The notes below the pieces were generated by a model, which was not told where the DNA came from, searched no databases, and saw only the letters and a list, made by a program, of their open reading frames with translations. Shown here piece after piece: positions 49,201 to 60,735 of a stretch of DNA of 64,000 bases (position 1 is its first letter; each line of letters starts with the position of its first letter). The translations under genes were made by a program, and so were the position numbers. The DNA is from Sinohyriopsis cumingii (Eukaryota > Mollusca > Bivalvia > Unionida > Unionidae), in contig CM068829.1 of the NCBI GenBank assembly GCA_028554795.2, positions 136,403,579 through 136,467,578 on the forward strand, written 5' to 3'.

Positions 49201-49740
49201 GCTGATATATTTTAAGATATGTACATAGTGTTGTGAAGGGAAGAGAGAAAGGAGAAGAGAAGGCGCAAACAAAAATAAAAACGAAACAGGGCTAAATATT
49301 ATTATTTATATAAAAAAAACAGGCTTAAATAACAAAGATCTAGGTAGATGTATTTCATAAATGGGAAAAACAAGTTCCAAAAAGTGACAAAGCCACTGTG
49401 GCGATATGGGGGAGGGGGAGAATGGATGGGTGCATACGTGTAAGAGGTTTACTTTCTAAATCTCTGACGAGTTGGTTTCGTGCCCTTCGAACCCTATCCT
49501 TCGGCCTGACTTTTGCCCTTTTTTGGCGGTGAGGTGGGAATTAGGTTATGACGGGGTGGATTAAAGCGGCGGTGTATGAGTCTTAAGCGATGGATTCCGT
49601 TACTCGATGCATGGGTTGGATTCCAGGGTGAAACGAATTACAACCCTCTAACCTCTTGTGTCACGTTTGTGTCATTCTGTATTAATCTTTTTAATATAAT
49701 CGTGTATCCATATATACAATGTGGGATCCAGGGCTACGTG

Positions 49741-49790
49741 TTCTCTCTCTCTCTCTCTCTCTCTCTGACACACACACACACACACGTAGA
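49741..49790. repeat. (CT)n-(CA)n microsatellite
   Basis: Adjacent dinucleotide runs, 49743-49767 and 49768-49786. Confidence 0.94.
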
Positions 49791-50054
49791 TTCTTGCTGA
49801 ATGATTGGAAGGCATATTTGTTTTCTTCACTAATTTATAATTATGAGACACGAGGGCAAAGATATTCATAAATATCCGATGCTTTTGCGTTTCAACTGGG
49901 TATACAATTTAGATAAAGATATCAATGATGCTAAAAAGGTTCATGTATCTATGCTTGACATTTTTTTCTGCTTAAATCTGTTTAACATTTTTCTCTTTTT
50001 CACGACCGCAAACAACAAAGACACATGATCGCAAATTCGTGAGGTAGTTTATAC

Positions 50055-50183
50055 CTTCGCATTGTATTTTGTCTGTGCTAGGTGCAAAGCCAGGCAGGCT
50101 GCAGTTACAGGTGTAAGATCCAGGTATGTTGATGCAATCTCCAACGCAGTCATTAGACTCCCGTGTGGCACATTCATCCACGT
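50055..50183 (-). CDS. Exon 4: calcium-binding EGF-like domain
   Basis: A 43-codon exon between tttgatag and gtataa. It starts DVDEC, has two extra residues in the first loop (ATRESNDC), then [12 protein letters not shown] with Asn and aromatic of the calcium motif, and ends LPGFAPSTDKIQC. Six cysteines are in EGF order. The IPGSY turn matches exon 7, suggesting the two are related duplicates. The domain would pack with the preceding repeat in a calcium-rigid rod, as is known for tandem cbEGF arrays. Confidence 0.92.
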
Positions 50184-50537
50184 CTATCAAAATGATTGAA
50201 TTTCGTAACATGAATATAGTATTTCGCTTCGAGATAATTAAGTGAATTACGTTATAATACAAAAGTACGATTTTTTACTATCATGTAAGTACGATTATTT
50301 ACTGTCATGTTGATAAGATATATAATATAATGTCTCATAATGCCTTTTCACTATAAATTAATCTCAAATCTTGTTTGTATTAAATTAAGTAGTATAACTG
50401 AGTTGTAACATATTGTGATTTAATGTCATACAAAATACTGATGTCATTCAAACAATATCATTACATGTGACCTGATTTCTATGTAAAACGAACAATGACG
50501 TTTCATATGTTATGATTTATGTGTCATACAAACTACA

Positions 50538-50839
50538 GACCGCACCGGTGGCATAAGTGCTTAGAGCGTCCGCCTCGGATGCGGGATGCAGTGGGTTCGA
50601 AGCCCGGCCGAGTCATACCAAACACTTATAAAAATGGTACTAGCAACATTAATAGGTTCGTGTTAGGACTGGTGGGCCTGGTGTCAGGATACTATGACTG
50701 GCGGGACATGATGATACATGTCTGCGGCATGATGCCTCAGTGCTAGACATCACTATAAATTGCCAAACTGCAGACATCGGAGCGATATGACTGGAAAAAT
50801 TGTTAAAGCTACGTTAAAAATCAAAATCACACACACACA

Positions 50840-50879
<40 letters not shown>
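50538..50879 (+). mobile_element. tRNA-derived SINE, copy E
   Basis: Near-complete member of the Pro(CGG)-headed family with anticodon-like cctcggat, B box gggttcgaagccc and CA tail (50827-50879). A ~25-bp deletion removed the gctgcctcgcttggcgctc part of the body. In the intron between exons 3 and 4. Confidence 0.92.
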
Positions 50880-50882
<3 letters not shown>

Positions 50883-50994
50883 AACACTAGCTCTTCTTAA
50901 ATTTAAATTTTTTGTCCATACGTTCAAATGCTCACGGTAGGTGTTAGAACATTTATCTACACACGTGACATTAACATACCATTGACTTTATGGG

Positions 50995-50997
<3 letters not shown>

Positions 50998-51025
<28 letters not shown>

Positions 51026-51092
51026 TGTATGTATGTATGTATGTATGTATGTATGCATGCATGCATGTATGTAGGTAGGTAGGTAGGTCGGT
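50998..51092. repeat. (GTAT)n-(GCAT)n-(GTAG)n microsatellite
   Basis: About fifteen gtat units, then gcat, then gtag, showing successive unit replacements. Confidence 0.95.
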
Positions 51093-51803
51093 AGCGGTTT
51101 ACGGCACCTCAGCACAGCTGTGACTATATTGTGTCAAATAAAAGAAAAGTTCGAAAAATGTAAAAATATATTGCAAACAATTTTGGAAATCCAAAACTTC
51201 CAAATAAATGTAAATATCAATAACAACAATATAAAATGTAAATTGTAAAGAAATATTAAAATTGTAGGAATTTCATGAAATACATGATAAAAGAAACATA
51301 ACTAAAATCCTTACAGCATATATTAAACAAAATTGATATAAACCGCATTCACTCAAAAAGTCCAAGATTTTCTCAGGTGGAACATCATCCAAGAGACTTT
51401 TCAGATAGTTCACGTCAAAAATAATTCTGTCTCAAAAGGTGGAGGTAGACACACAACAACAACAAATTGTTCAAGAATAGTTATATCCATTCTACGTCTC
51501 TTGATATTCAACAATATGCATGCAAAAGGCTCGCATCAGAAAGATACGTGGCAGAATATATTGCAAAAACTATTGTGCTTGGGCAATTTACTTGCATAAA
51601 GTATTGGAATCTTGCACAGCAATTTGATCGATCACTGACTAACAGTTCATTAAAACACATCATCCTAGGATGGGTTTACCCTGACATTGTAGAACCATCG
51701 ATCCAAGGTCGAATTAATCACCTGACAGCGGGCATAAAGTAAATCAAGAATTGTTACATAGTTTAATTAATAAAAATTGAGCCATTCATATATTAAACAC
51801 TGT
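51093..51803. other. Unique intron sequence
   Basis: A plus-strand frame open for 91 codons at 51467-51742 has no recognisable domain; nothing else seen. Confidence 0.35.
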
Positions 51804-51841
51804 CTACGTTAAAAATCCAAATCACACACACACACACACAT
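51804..51841 (+). mobile_element. SINE tail fragment, copy H
   Basis: Only the last ~20 nt of the Pro-headed SINE (ctacgttaaaaatccaaatc) and its CA tail are present, an extreme 5' truncation. Confidence 0.8.
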
Positions 51842-52345
51842 ACTCATTCATACGAACTATATGATTACATGTAGTCTGATGTATATGTAAAACAAACACT
51901 CTCGTTTCTTGTAACCTGATTTATATGTCAAACAAGCAATGATATTTCATATATGCTGATTTCTGTGTCATGCAGGCAATGACATTGCGTGTAACATGAT
52001 TTCTGTTTCATACAAACTTCGGCACTGTAACCTGATTTATCTGAGATTTTGATAAAGTATTAAATGTAATACATTTATTTCGGTGTGTGTGAGTCATATA
52101 TGAATATGTTATTTCTGTCTTTATTTCCAGTCTTAAGCAGTGAACTGGCCATAAATCTATTTCTTTAAATGTTTAATGAGCAAACAAAAATATTAACTTG
52201 AAATCCAAAAAGGAAATACTTCATGGTAAGATTTTGTGAGACAATATGTCATTAAAACGTACAAATTAATTTACACTATTGACTCTGTGTCGATATAAAG
52301 TTCTGAACTTACAAAACGCATAGTTTATGTATTCATGCAGTGATC

Positions 52346-53110
52346 TTATGTCACGTGTTTAGGCTCGAATAAACAGTAAGACAAGAAAGAGTGAAAACAA
52401 CAAGCTTTGAAAAAATACAATAATTTCCTAGAAGAATTCTGTAAAAATTTTATAGAATCAAATCCAAAATAATCCAAGAATAATCCAAGATTAAAATGTT
52501 AGTAGTCCTAATAACAAAATGTTCTACTGATTTCAAGGTCGAATCAAGACGAAGAATCCAAGATGGAAGACGATGACGTATGCTGCAATATGTAGTGTTG
52601 AAGTCAACAGTTCCTTGTAGAAACAAGAAATATCACTCCAGTTTTGGAAATCAAAATAAATTTCTTATAAGAACTGTCTTTGATTAAGAATCTCACATGA
52701 GCACGTGCATTTTCCAGAAGAATAACAGAATTAAACCTTTTGAATCCAAGTAATTTGAAATACCTCCAAACAGCACAACATAAAACATCCAGTGTAACAG
52801 CCCAGCTTCCACTGAGAATAATTTTCCAAAATAGAGGTTATATGCTCTTCAAAAACGTAAACAAGGGGTCACGTGATCATCTTCTCTAAGCTTATAGAAA
52901 ATAAGTACTTGTTAAAGATCACGTCTACCAGTGTGACCCTGGCGAAAACCAATCGTTTTACTCTAAGAAATAAAAAATAAAACAAATTTGTTTACATCTT
53001 AAGCAAGAAGTCCCATCATGACCTCGACAACAATCAATCAAATTGAGGCCATTTTGATCACAACACAAAGACTTTCTTATTCACATCCTTTACCTCAAAC
53101 AATAAATATC
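52346..53110 (+). repeat. ~0.8-kb dispersed repeat, copy 2 (unclassified)
   Basis: Partner of 38449-39340 in the same orientation. Its end runs directly into the L2/CR1-like element at about 53110, suggesting nesting or a shared unit. Confidence 0.7.
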
Positions 53111-53938
53111 AGCAACGCCAACATTAAATTCACACAATCAGTGTGTTAGTCTGGACAGTACTCTCACATTGCATCAACATGTCATGAACATATGCAAGGC
53201 TGCATATCTTGAGCTGAGACGCATCAGCTCAATTCGTAAATATCTTTCAGCTGATGCCACTAAAACACTTGTGTGTTCATTAGTACTTTCAAGACTGGAC
53301 TATTGTAACTCAATTCTGTCTGGTTCATCTCAATATCTACTCCAGAAACTTCAAAAAGTTCAAAACACTGCTGCTCGGATCATACTTAGAGTACCACGAT
53401 CAGAGCACACCTCCCCGCTGCTCTGTACCCTACACTGGCTATCCATTCGATCCAGAATCAAACACAAAATTTGTTCTCTGTGCTACGTTTCACTGTCGGA
53501 CTCTAGTCCAACATACCTATCCGACCTCACCCATGTGTACACACCAGCAAGATACTTAAGCTCCTCTTCTGACAATCGTATACTCATTATTCCCACTATG
53601 AAAACAAAGTCATATGGACAGCGTTCTTTTGCATACCAGGGCCCAGCAACGTGGAATGAATTGCCCACTGAACTTAGACATAAAGACACAGTGATCACAT
53701 TCAAGAGGGCTCTCAAAACTTACTTATTTCGACTGAAAGAACAAACTTAAAAGACGTAATAATGTTTCCTACCTGAAATATTCTCAGCATGTTTTTTATT
53801 TTTTTAATGTTTTTCTAATTTCATGGTGTTTGTTTTTGTAATAATTTAATTATATGTATTTTTTATCTTATAGGTGTTGTCTAATGTTGCAAAGCGCTTA
53901 GAGCTTCTAAAGTTTAGGCGCTATACAAAGTCCTCATA

Positions 53939-53994
<56 letters not shown>

Positions 53995-53995
53995 C
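53110..53995 (+). mobile_element. 5'-truncated L2/CR1-like non-LTR retrotransposon
   Basis: From about 53140 a frame reads the C-terminal part of a jockey/CR1/L2-type reverse transcriptase: SLDSTLT, RLDYCNSIL, LQKVQNTAARIIL, LHWLSI, and the closing FKRALKTYLFR, ending at a stop at 53749. The 3' UTR has the hallmark gcaaagcgcttagagc and ggcgctatacaaag, then an (ATT)n tail at 53940-53993. The frame is intact over ~200 codons, so this is a fairly young copy, but endonuclease and most of the RT are gone. Confidence 0.92.
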
Positions 53996-54728
53996 TTAAA
54001 ATAAAGATAGAACTTGTTTACGTGGTTGCCACAAATTTTGAAACAAGGTAAGAATTTAGATCAATACCTGGTGTTTATAAACTAACAGTCAAGGTCAAAA
54101 TATTTTATGAAAAAAAGTATCACCTCTAAAGAATAAATTTACATTACAATAGCCTGTAATAAAATAAAAAAAAATTAAAACTGACAAACAATTAAATTGA
54201 AATAAATATATATTAAATCAGATACAAGTAAATCAAATATGCATAGCAGTGTACATATAATAATGTAGATTCAATGATTAAATTTTCATTTTAAATGATA
54301 ATTTACTTTCTTCCAAATACTACACAGTGTTCCAAAATTATGCAGTCAATCAATGTTTTAAAATAACTTACCCACCTGGTGTTACCTGCCTATGCCTTCA
54401 GCACATCTTAGCACGCTTGCTCGCGAATGTCTGATTAAATGTATTTAGGTTAATTAAAATAATGAACTTTGCCATTAATATAAACAAAATACGGTTTAAT
54501 CGCGCAATGCTGCCCCAGTCACAACCCACATTGTGAGCACCAATCTACCAAGTTAAAAATTGGAAGAGTAAAAACGGTAAAATTGTACATGTACAGTATG
54601 ACGTTGACATAATGCAAGTCTTTTTATTGAACACGAACTACGTATAAGCTCAGGTGTTCAAAGAAACTCCAAGTCAAATTCGCTAAGTATTTTTATGAAA
54701 ACAACAGAATCCTGTTTTTTCGACATAC
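53996..54728. other. Intron sequence, AT-rich
   Basis: No element or exon recognised between the retrotransposon tail and exon 3. Confidence 0.5.
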
Positions 54729-54845
54729 CCAAACATCTTGCATCATCTGAGAGATATCCTTTCGGACATCTACAAAAATAGCTCCCAATGACGTTGACAC
54801 AATAATGCTCACAGTTCCAGTTTCCAAATTTACACTCATCCAGAT
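54729..54845 (-). CDS. Exon 3: calcium-binding EGF-like domain
   Basis: The shortest module, 39 codons, between ccttgcag and gtatgt. It begins DLDEC and has NVIGSYFCRC, giving the acidic pair, the hydroxylatable Asn position and the aromatic of the cbEGF motif, and six cysteines in order. The segment between the fifth and sixth cysteines (PKGYLSDDAR) is two to three residues shorter than in the other repeats, which explains the short exon. The next exon is 4.5 kb away, the intron between holding an L2/CR1-like retrotransposon end and SINE copies. Confidence 0.92.
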
Positions 54846-55461
54846 CTGCAAGGAAATATAACATAACGCTTTGTTTTTATATTTTGATTGCCAAATTTGG
54901 GAAATTAAATGTAGGAAATTAGTCCAGAAAAGACGTTAGGTGTCACGACTCAAATGAAAATGATATCCACGGTGTAATACGATACGAAACAGGGTATTGA
55001 CTCAGAAAAATTGTTTTGACTATGTTGCCGATATTACTTTCTTCTTGATACAAGTACATAGCAAAGGTAACGATATAAAAAAAACAACATGTTTTATTTT
55101 CCTTTTATTTAAATACGTTTTCTTGAATTTCTACTAATTTTCCACATAAATTGTCACCAGGGAATATGATTTCTATGAAGGTGTTATACTATTGTCCAAT
55201 GTGTGAGCCAAACACCCGATTCTATTAAATACTTGCTAAAGAAAAAAGAGTTGAATTTATTGCTGAGAAAGATACACATTAGTTTTTGTACGTCTCACCA
55301 TAGGATAGAACCACAACCATGTGACATTCACGGGATATATTTACCAAAGGGGACATAATTATAATGATTACGGCATCAAAATAAAGCATTTTACACGTCT
55401 GTAGACGATGTCTCGGTATGCTGATAAAGAACAGTTTGTAATTCTGCGAAGAACCATTTAC
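54846..55461. other. Intron between exons 2 and 3
   Basis: Unique AT-rich sequence; nothing recognised. Confidence 0.5.
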
Positions 55462-55596
55462 CTACACAACGCCTCTTGTCCGCACCTAGGACGTACCCTT
55501 TGGAGCATTCACATTGATATGATCCGTCCGGGTATGACACACAAACGTCTCCACATCCGCCGTTATTGGGCTGACAGGGATCGTATTCTTTAACAT
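55462..55596 (-). CDS. Exon 2: EGF-like domain (non-canonical start)
   Basis: A 45-codon exon between ctttttcag and gtaaat. It has six cysteines in EGF order with the central NNGGC, a DGSYQCEC turn and KGY before the last cysteine. The entry is DVKEYDPC instead of D-x-D-E-C, with three extra residues ahead of the first cysteine, so calcium binding is less certain than in its neighbours. Residues NNGGCGDVC are typical of LRP/SCUBE-type EGF repeats. It lies 2.0 kb after the sushi exon and 616 nt before exon 3; the intron upstream carries the 45-bp satellite. Confidence 0.9.
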
Positions 55597-55649
55597 CTGA
55601 AAAAGGACAGCTTTTACTTTTCAAATTCGCTGAATAATTGTAAGATACT

Positions 55650-56950
55650 GTGGGAAATACAGCGACGTCGTATAGTATACACTATCATGACAGGATGAGA
55701 ACAACAATGACGTCGTATAATATACACTATCATGACAGGCTGAGAACAACAGTGAGGTCGAATAATGTACACTATCATGAAATGATGAGAACAACTGTGA
55801 GGTCGTATAATGTACATCATCAAGATGAGTTGAGAACTACAGTGACGTCGCATAATGTACACCATCAAGATGGGCTGCGGACTACTATGAGGTCGTCAAT
55901 GTACATCATCAAGATGTGATGAGAACTACTATGAGGTCGTGAATGTACATCATCAAGATGGGATGAGAACTACTATGAGGTCGTGAATGTACATCATCAA
56001 GATGGGACGAGAACTACTATGAGGTCGTGAATGTACATCGTCAAGATGGGATGAGAACTACTGTAAGGTCTTATAATATATAGCATCAAGACAGACTGAA
56101 AACGTCTGTGAGGTCGTATAATGTACATGATCAAGATGAGATGAAAACTAATGTGAGGTCATATAATATATAACACCAAGATGAGCTGAGAACTACAGTG
56201 AGGTCGCACAATATACACCATCAAGATGGGATGAGAACTACTGTAAGGTCTTATAATATATAGCATCAAGACAGACTGAAAAATACTGTGAGGTCGTATA
56301 ATGTACATGATCAAGATGAGATGAAAACTACTGTGAGGTCATATAATAAAATAACACCAAGATGAGCTGAGAACTACAGTGAGGTCGCACAATATACACC
56401 ATCAAGACTGGCTGAATACTACTATGAGGTCATGAAATGCACATGGTCAAGATCGGCTGAGAACTACTGTGAGGTCTTAAGATGTACACGATCAAAATCG
56501 GCTGAGAACTACTATGGTGTCTTATAATGTATCCTATCACGTTGGGCTGAAAACTACTGTGAGGTCGTATGACGTACATTATCAAGATGGGCTGAAAACT
56601 ACTGCGAGGTGGTATGATGTATATGATCAAGCTGGGCTGAAAATGACTGCGAGGTCGTATGATGTACATGATCAATATGGGCCGAGGACTACTGCGAGGT
56701 CGCATAATGTACACCATCAAGATGAGCTGAGGATTACTATCATGTCGCGAAATGTACATAATCAAGATCATCTGAGAACGCCTGTGAAGTCGTATAATGC
56801 ATAATCAAGATAGACCGAAAACTACTGTGAGGTCGTATAGTGTATACAATCAAAATAGAATGAGAACTATTGTGAGGTCTTATACCTTACACGATCAAGA
56901 TAGGCTGAAAACTACTGTGAGGTCGTATAACGCTCATAATCAAGATAGTT
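55650..56950. repeat. 45-bp satellite, about 29 copies
   Basis: Unit built around tgagaactactgtgaggtcg and tataatgtacatcatcaaga. The 45-bp period is a multiple of three, so long frames stay open on both strands and mimic proteins. A ~180-bp block (56041-56220) is repeated at 56221-56410. Confidence 0.95.
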
Positions 56951-57417
56951 GACATCATACACACTTTATGGTACTAGCACAGTTTATCTTAACTCTAGAG
57001 AAACAAAACGTCCTATCAGTCAAGCTCCAACTTTGTACAGTCAGTTGACACGTAGTCCTGCTGTCAGTATCCTGCTTCCTTTCCCCATGAACATGATACT
57101 CCACTCAATCAATGTTCACTCTTTTGTGCAAGAATGCTTTTTTAAGCCTACAACTTTAAATATCGAGGTAAAGTTTGTTTTAAGAAACTGTAATTAAGAA
57201 GTGTTTCTGACAGAGTCAGGACGGTCTTCTGTGATGGCAAAAGCTTACTTTATTAGATCTATTCTTTGTAATGTATGTAAGAAATGGAAAAGCACACACC
57301 CGCTCTGAACTAATTTTACAAATTCCTTCTAAAAATATCTTTTAAAAAAAATAACCGTTAAACGTTTCTCTCTTTATTTTAGGCAACATACAAAAGTTGA
57401 TAAATGAGATAGATGGG
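56951..57417. other. Unique intron sequence
   Basis: A plus-strand open frame of 82 codons (56949-57197) has no recognisable domain. Confidence 0.4.
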
Positions 57418-57590
57418 TTTATTTGGTATTACACGGCACAGCAACACAAATAGGTTATTTAGTGCCGATGCAACTGGATTAAATTGTCTTCCCCAAGGAC
57501 ATACCGCGGTGCGATAAGGGTCGATACGATGGTAGGATTCGAACCCATCCCTACTAGTCTGGGACGCTAACCACTGAGTCACCAAATAAA
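57418..57590 (-). mobile_element. tRNA-like SINE, fourth family, next to exon 1 donor
   Basis: On the minus strand the head reads tgactcagtggttagcgtc (A box) and gggttcgaatcct (B box), followed by tgtccttggggaagaca and a short tail. The ends are a perfect 10-bp inverted pair, tttatttggt (57418-57427) and accaaataaa (57581-57590). Its head starts 20 nt downstream of the exon 1 donor. Confidence 0.8.
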
Positions 57591-57609
57591 GTCCTGGATA
57601 CAAAACTAC

Positions 57610-57927
57610 CTTTAACGCATTTGGGAGCAACTTTTGCTCTCCACCCGTACCATCGGCAGAAGTAAAAGCGGGAGTGTTGATCTTCTAGATGATATCCATC
57701 AATACAGGTATAGTTTGCAATTATTCCCCACAAATTTTTCTGCCTGATATACTCGTACATAATTTTGTAGGTTGCATGCTCTATTTTTGGCGGTTTCCTA
57801 AACTGATGATAGCACGTGTCGTCTGCTAGCAAGGCCTCCTTCTGATAATCTTCCTGAGCCATGAGAGTTTCGTTGTAGCTGTTCTCTTGATATAGCTGAC
57901 GTCTGGTGCCCTGTCTAGGAAACCTTT
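57610..57927 (-). CDS. Exon 1 seen: sushi/CCP domain with upstream linker
   Basis: This 106-codon exon is preceded by a long T-run ending in tttgcag and followed by gtagtt. The first ~36 residues are a polar, glutamine- and arginine-rich linker. The sushi module fills the rest: four cysteines (starting DDTCYH, then NYTC, YFC and PKC), proline pair after the first cysteine, the usual G-Y after the second, and a tryptophan-containing WYGW before the last. Sushi modules mediate protein-protein contacts in complement and adhesion proteins. Reading the linker in the same frame shows no stop, so the exon starts at the acceptor rather than at the internal methionine. It is the most 5' exon recognised; the preceding exon and signal peptide are not visible. 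A tRNA-like SINE sits only 20 nt into the following intron. Confidence 0.85.
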
Positions 57928-57949
57928 CTGCAAAAAAAAAAAACAGAAT

Positions 57950-58436
57950 GTAGGTATATTTACATCAGTTTAGAAGTATGAAATTTTCCTATGAGACATA
58001 TACAGGCTGGTTCCATAAGTACTTATATGATTAAAAGAGTCAAACTAATTTCACTTAATATAGACTGGCTTTTCATCTTTATTTTTCACAAATCTAGATT
58101 GAAAACAGCTGTTTAGGAATTTTATTTTATATACATATTGGATATTTTTCGCAGAGAAAGCAATCCTAGTTAATAAAGCCAACATAAGGGTGCAGCTGTC
58201 TTTAAACACATTATCTGAAGAACATATTCACGAAATAAAACTTTCTTTCTTGATGTAAATCCATTTACCTTAACGACAAAAATCTCGCGTTTATGTACTA
58301 TTTCAAGTACTGTGTATTAACGTCCATCTGCCTCGCTAATTGTTACTATCGGTGATACTGAAGCTCATGCTTATGACATGATCTGCGGGTAATAAGTCTC
58401 ACCTTTCATCATTAATTGATCAGTTAATGTAACGGA
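57950..58436. other. Upstream of exon 1 seen, no exon found
   Basis: AT-rich; no signal-peptide exon or promoter element could be supported. Confidence 0.45.
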
Positions 58437-58632
58437 ACAGTTCATTTTGGCTTTAAATACCGTTATGAGGTAGATTAATGGAGTGGTTTGTTTGGCTTTA
58501 AATATCCTTATGAGGTAAATTAATGGAGTGGTTTATTTGGCTTTAAATACCGTTATGTGGTAAATTAATAGAGTGGTTTATTTGGCTTTAAATATCGTTA
58601 TGAGGTAAATTAATGGAGTGGTTTTATTACGT
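58437..58632. repeat. 45-bp tandem repeat, four copies
   Basis: Unit contains ttaatggagtggtttatttg and gctttaaataccgttatgag; copies differ at a few sites. Confidence 0.93.
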
Positions 58633-58645
58633 TTAAAATATCTCT

Positions 58646-58647
<2 letters not shown>

Positions 58648-58688
<41 letters not shown>
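58648..58688. repeat. (CA)n microsatellite
   Basis: About twenty dinucleotides. Confidence 0.96.
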
Positions 58689-58692
<4 letters not shown>

Positions 58693-58900
58693 ACGTCAAC
58701 ATTATATGTAGTTTCAGGTACATCTCCTGTACTACATATCGATGATTGAATTACATGGTTAATACACAAGTCCTTTTCTCGAGTACTATAATTGTTTCTA
58801 TGTTAAACATTATTGCATTAGTTTGATATTAATGGGTAAATTTACCGAATGCATTGCATTTATGTGGCTATGTTGCGACGCTTTTCCGCTGTCGAGTGGA

Positions 58901-59100
58901 CCCAGGGTGGCCGAGTGGTGTCGAAGGGACCCAGGATGGCCGAGTGGTGTCGAAGGGACACAGGGTGGCAGAGTGGTGTCTAAGGGACACAGGGTGACCG
59001 AGTGGTGTCGAAGGGACCCAGGGTGGCCGAGTGGTCTAATGCGCTTTATGGACGCCTTTATCCGCGCGTGTTCGAGTCTCAGCTCGTCGAATGTGGCCTC
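58901..59100 (+). mobile_element. tRNA Ser/Leu-like SINE head with tandemly amplified A box
   Basis: Four 29-bp units (58901, 58930, 58959, 58988), each with ggtggccgagtggt, precede a fifth at 59017 that continues into a tRNA-like body (ctaatgcgcttt ... cgtgttcgagtctc as B box). The A box is thus present five times and the B box once. Confidence 0.82.
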
Positions 59101-59224
59101 CACCATTTATACTGTCCGTCATATACAGCTACCTTATCATGTGCTGACAAATGGCGTTTAACCACCAAGCCAAACCGTTTGTGAGAAAATTGAAGATATC
59201 AATTTTATCACGTGACTAATGAGT

Positions 59225-59575
59225 ATAAGCTGATGTTTTATCACATGACTGCCGTCTTATAGGCCGATCGTTTATAGACATGTCCATTGTGCTATATATA
59301 GGCTGACATTTTATCACATGACTATTGTTGTTATAGAGGCTAATTGTTATCGTTTGTCCACAGTGTTATATATGCCGATATTTTATCATATGTCCACTGT
59401 GTTATATAGGATGATATTTTATCACATGATAATTGTGTTATATAGACTGACATTGTATCACATGACTACTGTGTTAAAGGCTGATATTTTATCACATGAC
59501 TATTACGTTATATAGGCTGATATTTTATCACATGACTATTGTGTTATAGAGGGTGATATTTCTAATACCTAACAT
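59225..59575. repeat. ~36-40-bp tandem repeat
   Basis: About nine copies of ttatcacatgactattgtgt plus tatataggctgatatt with spacing varying through small deletions. Confidence 0.9.
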
Positions 59576-60735
59576 GTTTCATAACAACTCGCTGTGTTAT
59601 CACATGATAGAGGGGAAAGCGTAGTGCCCAAGCAATCCGAATATGCTTTCGAGGCATTTCACTGCGAATTTTTGGGTTTTGTTTAATAATACTTTCCTTG
59701 TCAAGTGATCAAGACGACCGTGCTTAAATTTGTGCTAATTTTATATTAGATTTATTACGTTCGTTGATTAATTTCAATCTTTTGTTCGTCAAGGCTGGCG
59801 AAGGATAGAAATGATTCAACTCGTTTCATAAATTTGACCGCCAAGGCTAACAAAGGGTATAACTTGTTAAATTAGTTTCACAAACATCACTTGAAACGAG
59901 CACTGCCTTTGATAAATGTGAACATATCAACTACATGCAATCCTCGCTGCGTTGTTATTCTGTGTATAGCGCGCTTAAGAGAGAATAAAGGTTTTTCATG
60001 TGCAAGGATATATTATCTAATTCAGTGAGTGGCTTGAAATTAAATAAACAGGATCTTACAAGGGTCATTCATGCTGTAAGATGTATTTCTCATAAACGTG
60101 TATTTTACTTTAACTACGTTTTGTAATCAAACCATAGCTCAAGTGTTTAGAACCGCTTCTGTAAAACGGAAGTGTTTTCCTTTGGCGCAGCTGAAACATC
60201 TCCAATCAATCCGAATCGATTGTATTAATCGACAATGAAAATTATAATATATGTTAAGTACTTATATAGAAATGTTTATTTACTACTTTGTTCGTGTGTC
60301 TGTGCGTGTGTAGCAGGGTTTAAGCAGCATAAAAGAAAGCTATGACCGTGCGTATTTAATAGAACATATTAATTGATCTAGTTTTCTTTCTTTTTTCTTT
60401 CTTTTTATACATTTAATATGTATTGTGTAATCTTTATTAATTTCTTTGTTTTGTCTTTTTTTCATACGGTTCTGCGATTATAACGACAGTTCTTCAAATG
60501 GCTGACACTCTAGGAATGAAAAGAATTTTTATGAATTCAAGATAAGATCATTACTTCAGTATAACTACCGAGTGTTTAGACTATCTTCTCGTGATACGAC
60601 CTTACATTTTAGAGGAGTAATGATAGCAAAATTGTCAGGACTGATCCCATTGTGACAATATTTGGATATTAGATTGCGAAATAGGCATAATGAGAATTCT
60701 TTCTGGCGAAAGCACTGTCGATATGAAAGTGGTGA
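59576..60735. other. Non-coding stretch
   Basis: No gene or element recognised. Two similar segments (ttcgtcaaggctggcgaagg and gaccgccaaggctaacaaag, 59790-59870) form a diverged ~70-bp duplication. Confidence 0.45.

Noticed and set aside
53169-53750. A host protein-coding gene
   Set aside because: The motifs (LDYCNS, QKVQNTAARII, closing FKRALKTYLF) and the 3' UTR with an (ATT)n tail identify a truncated L2/CR1-like retrotransposon.
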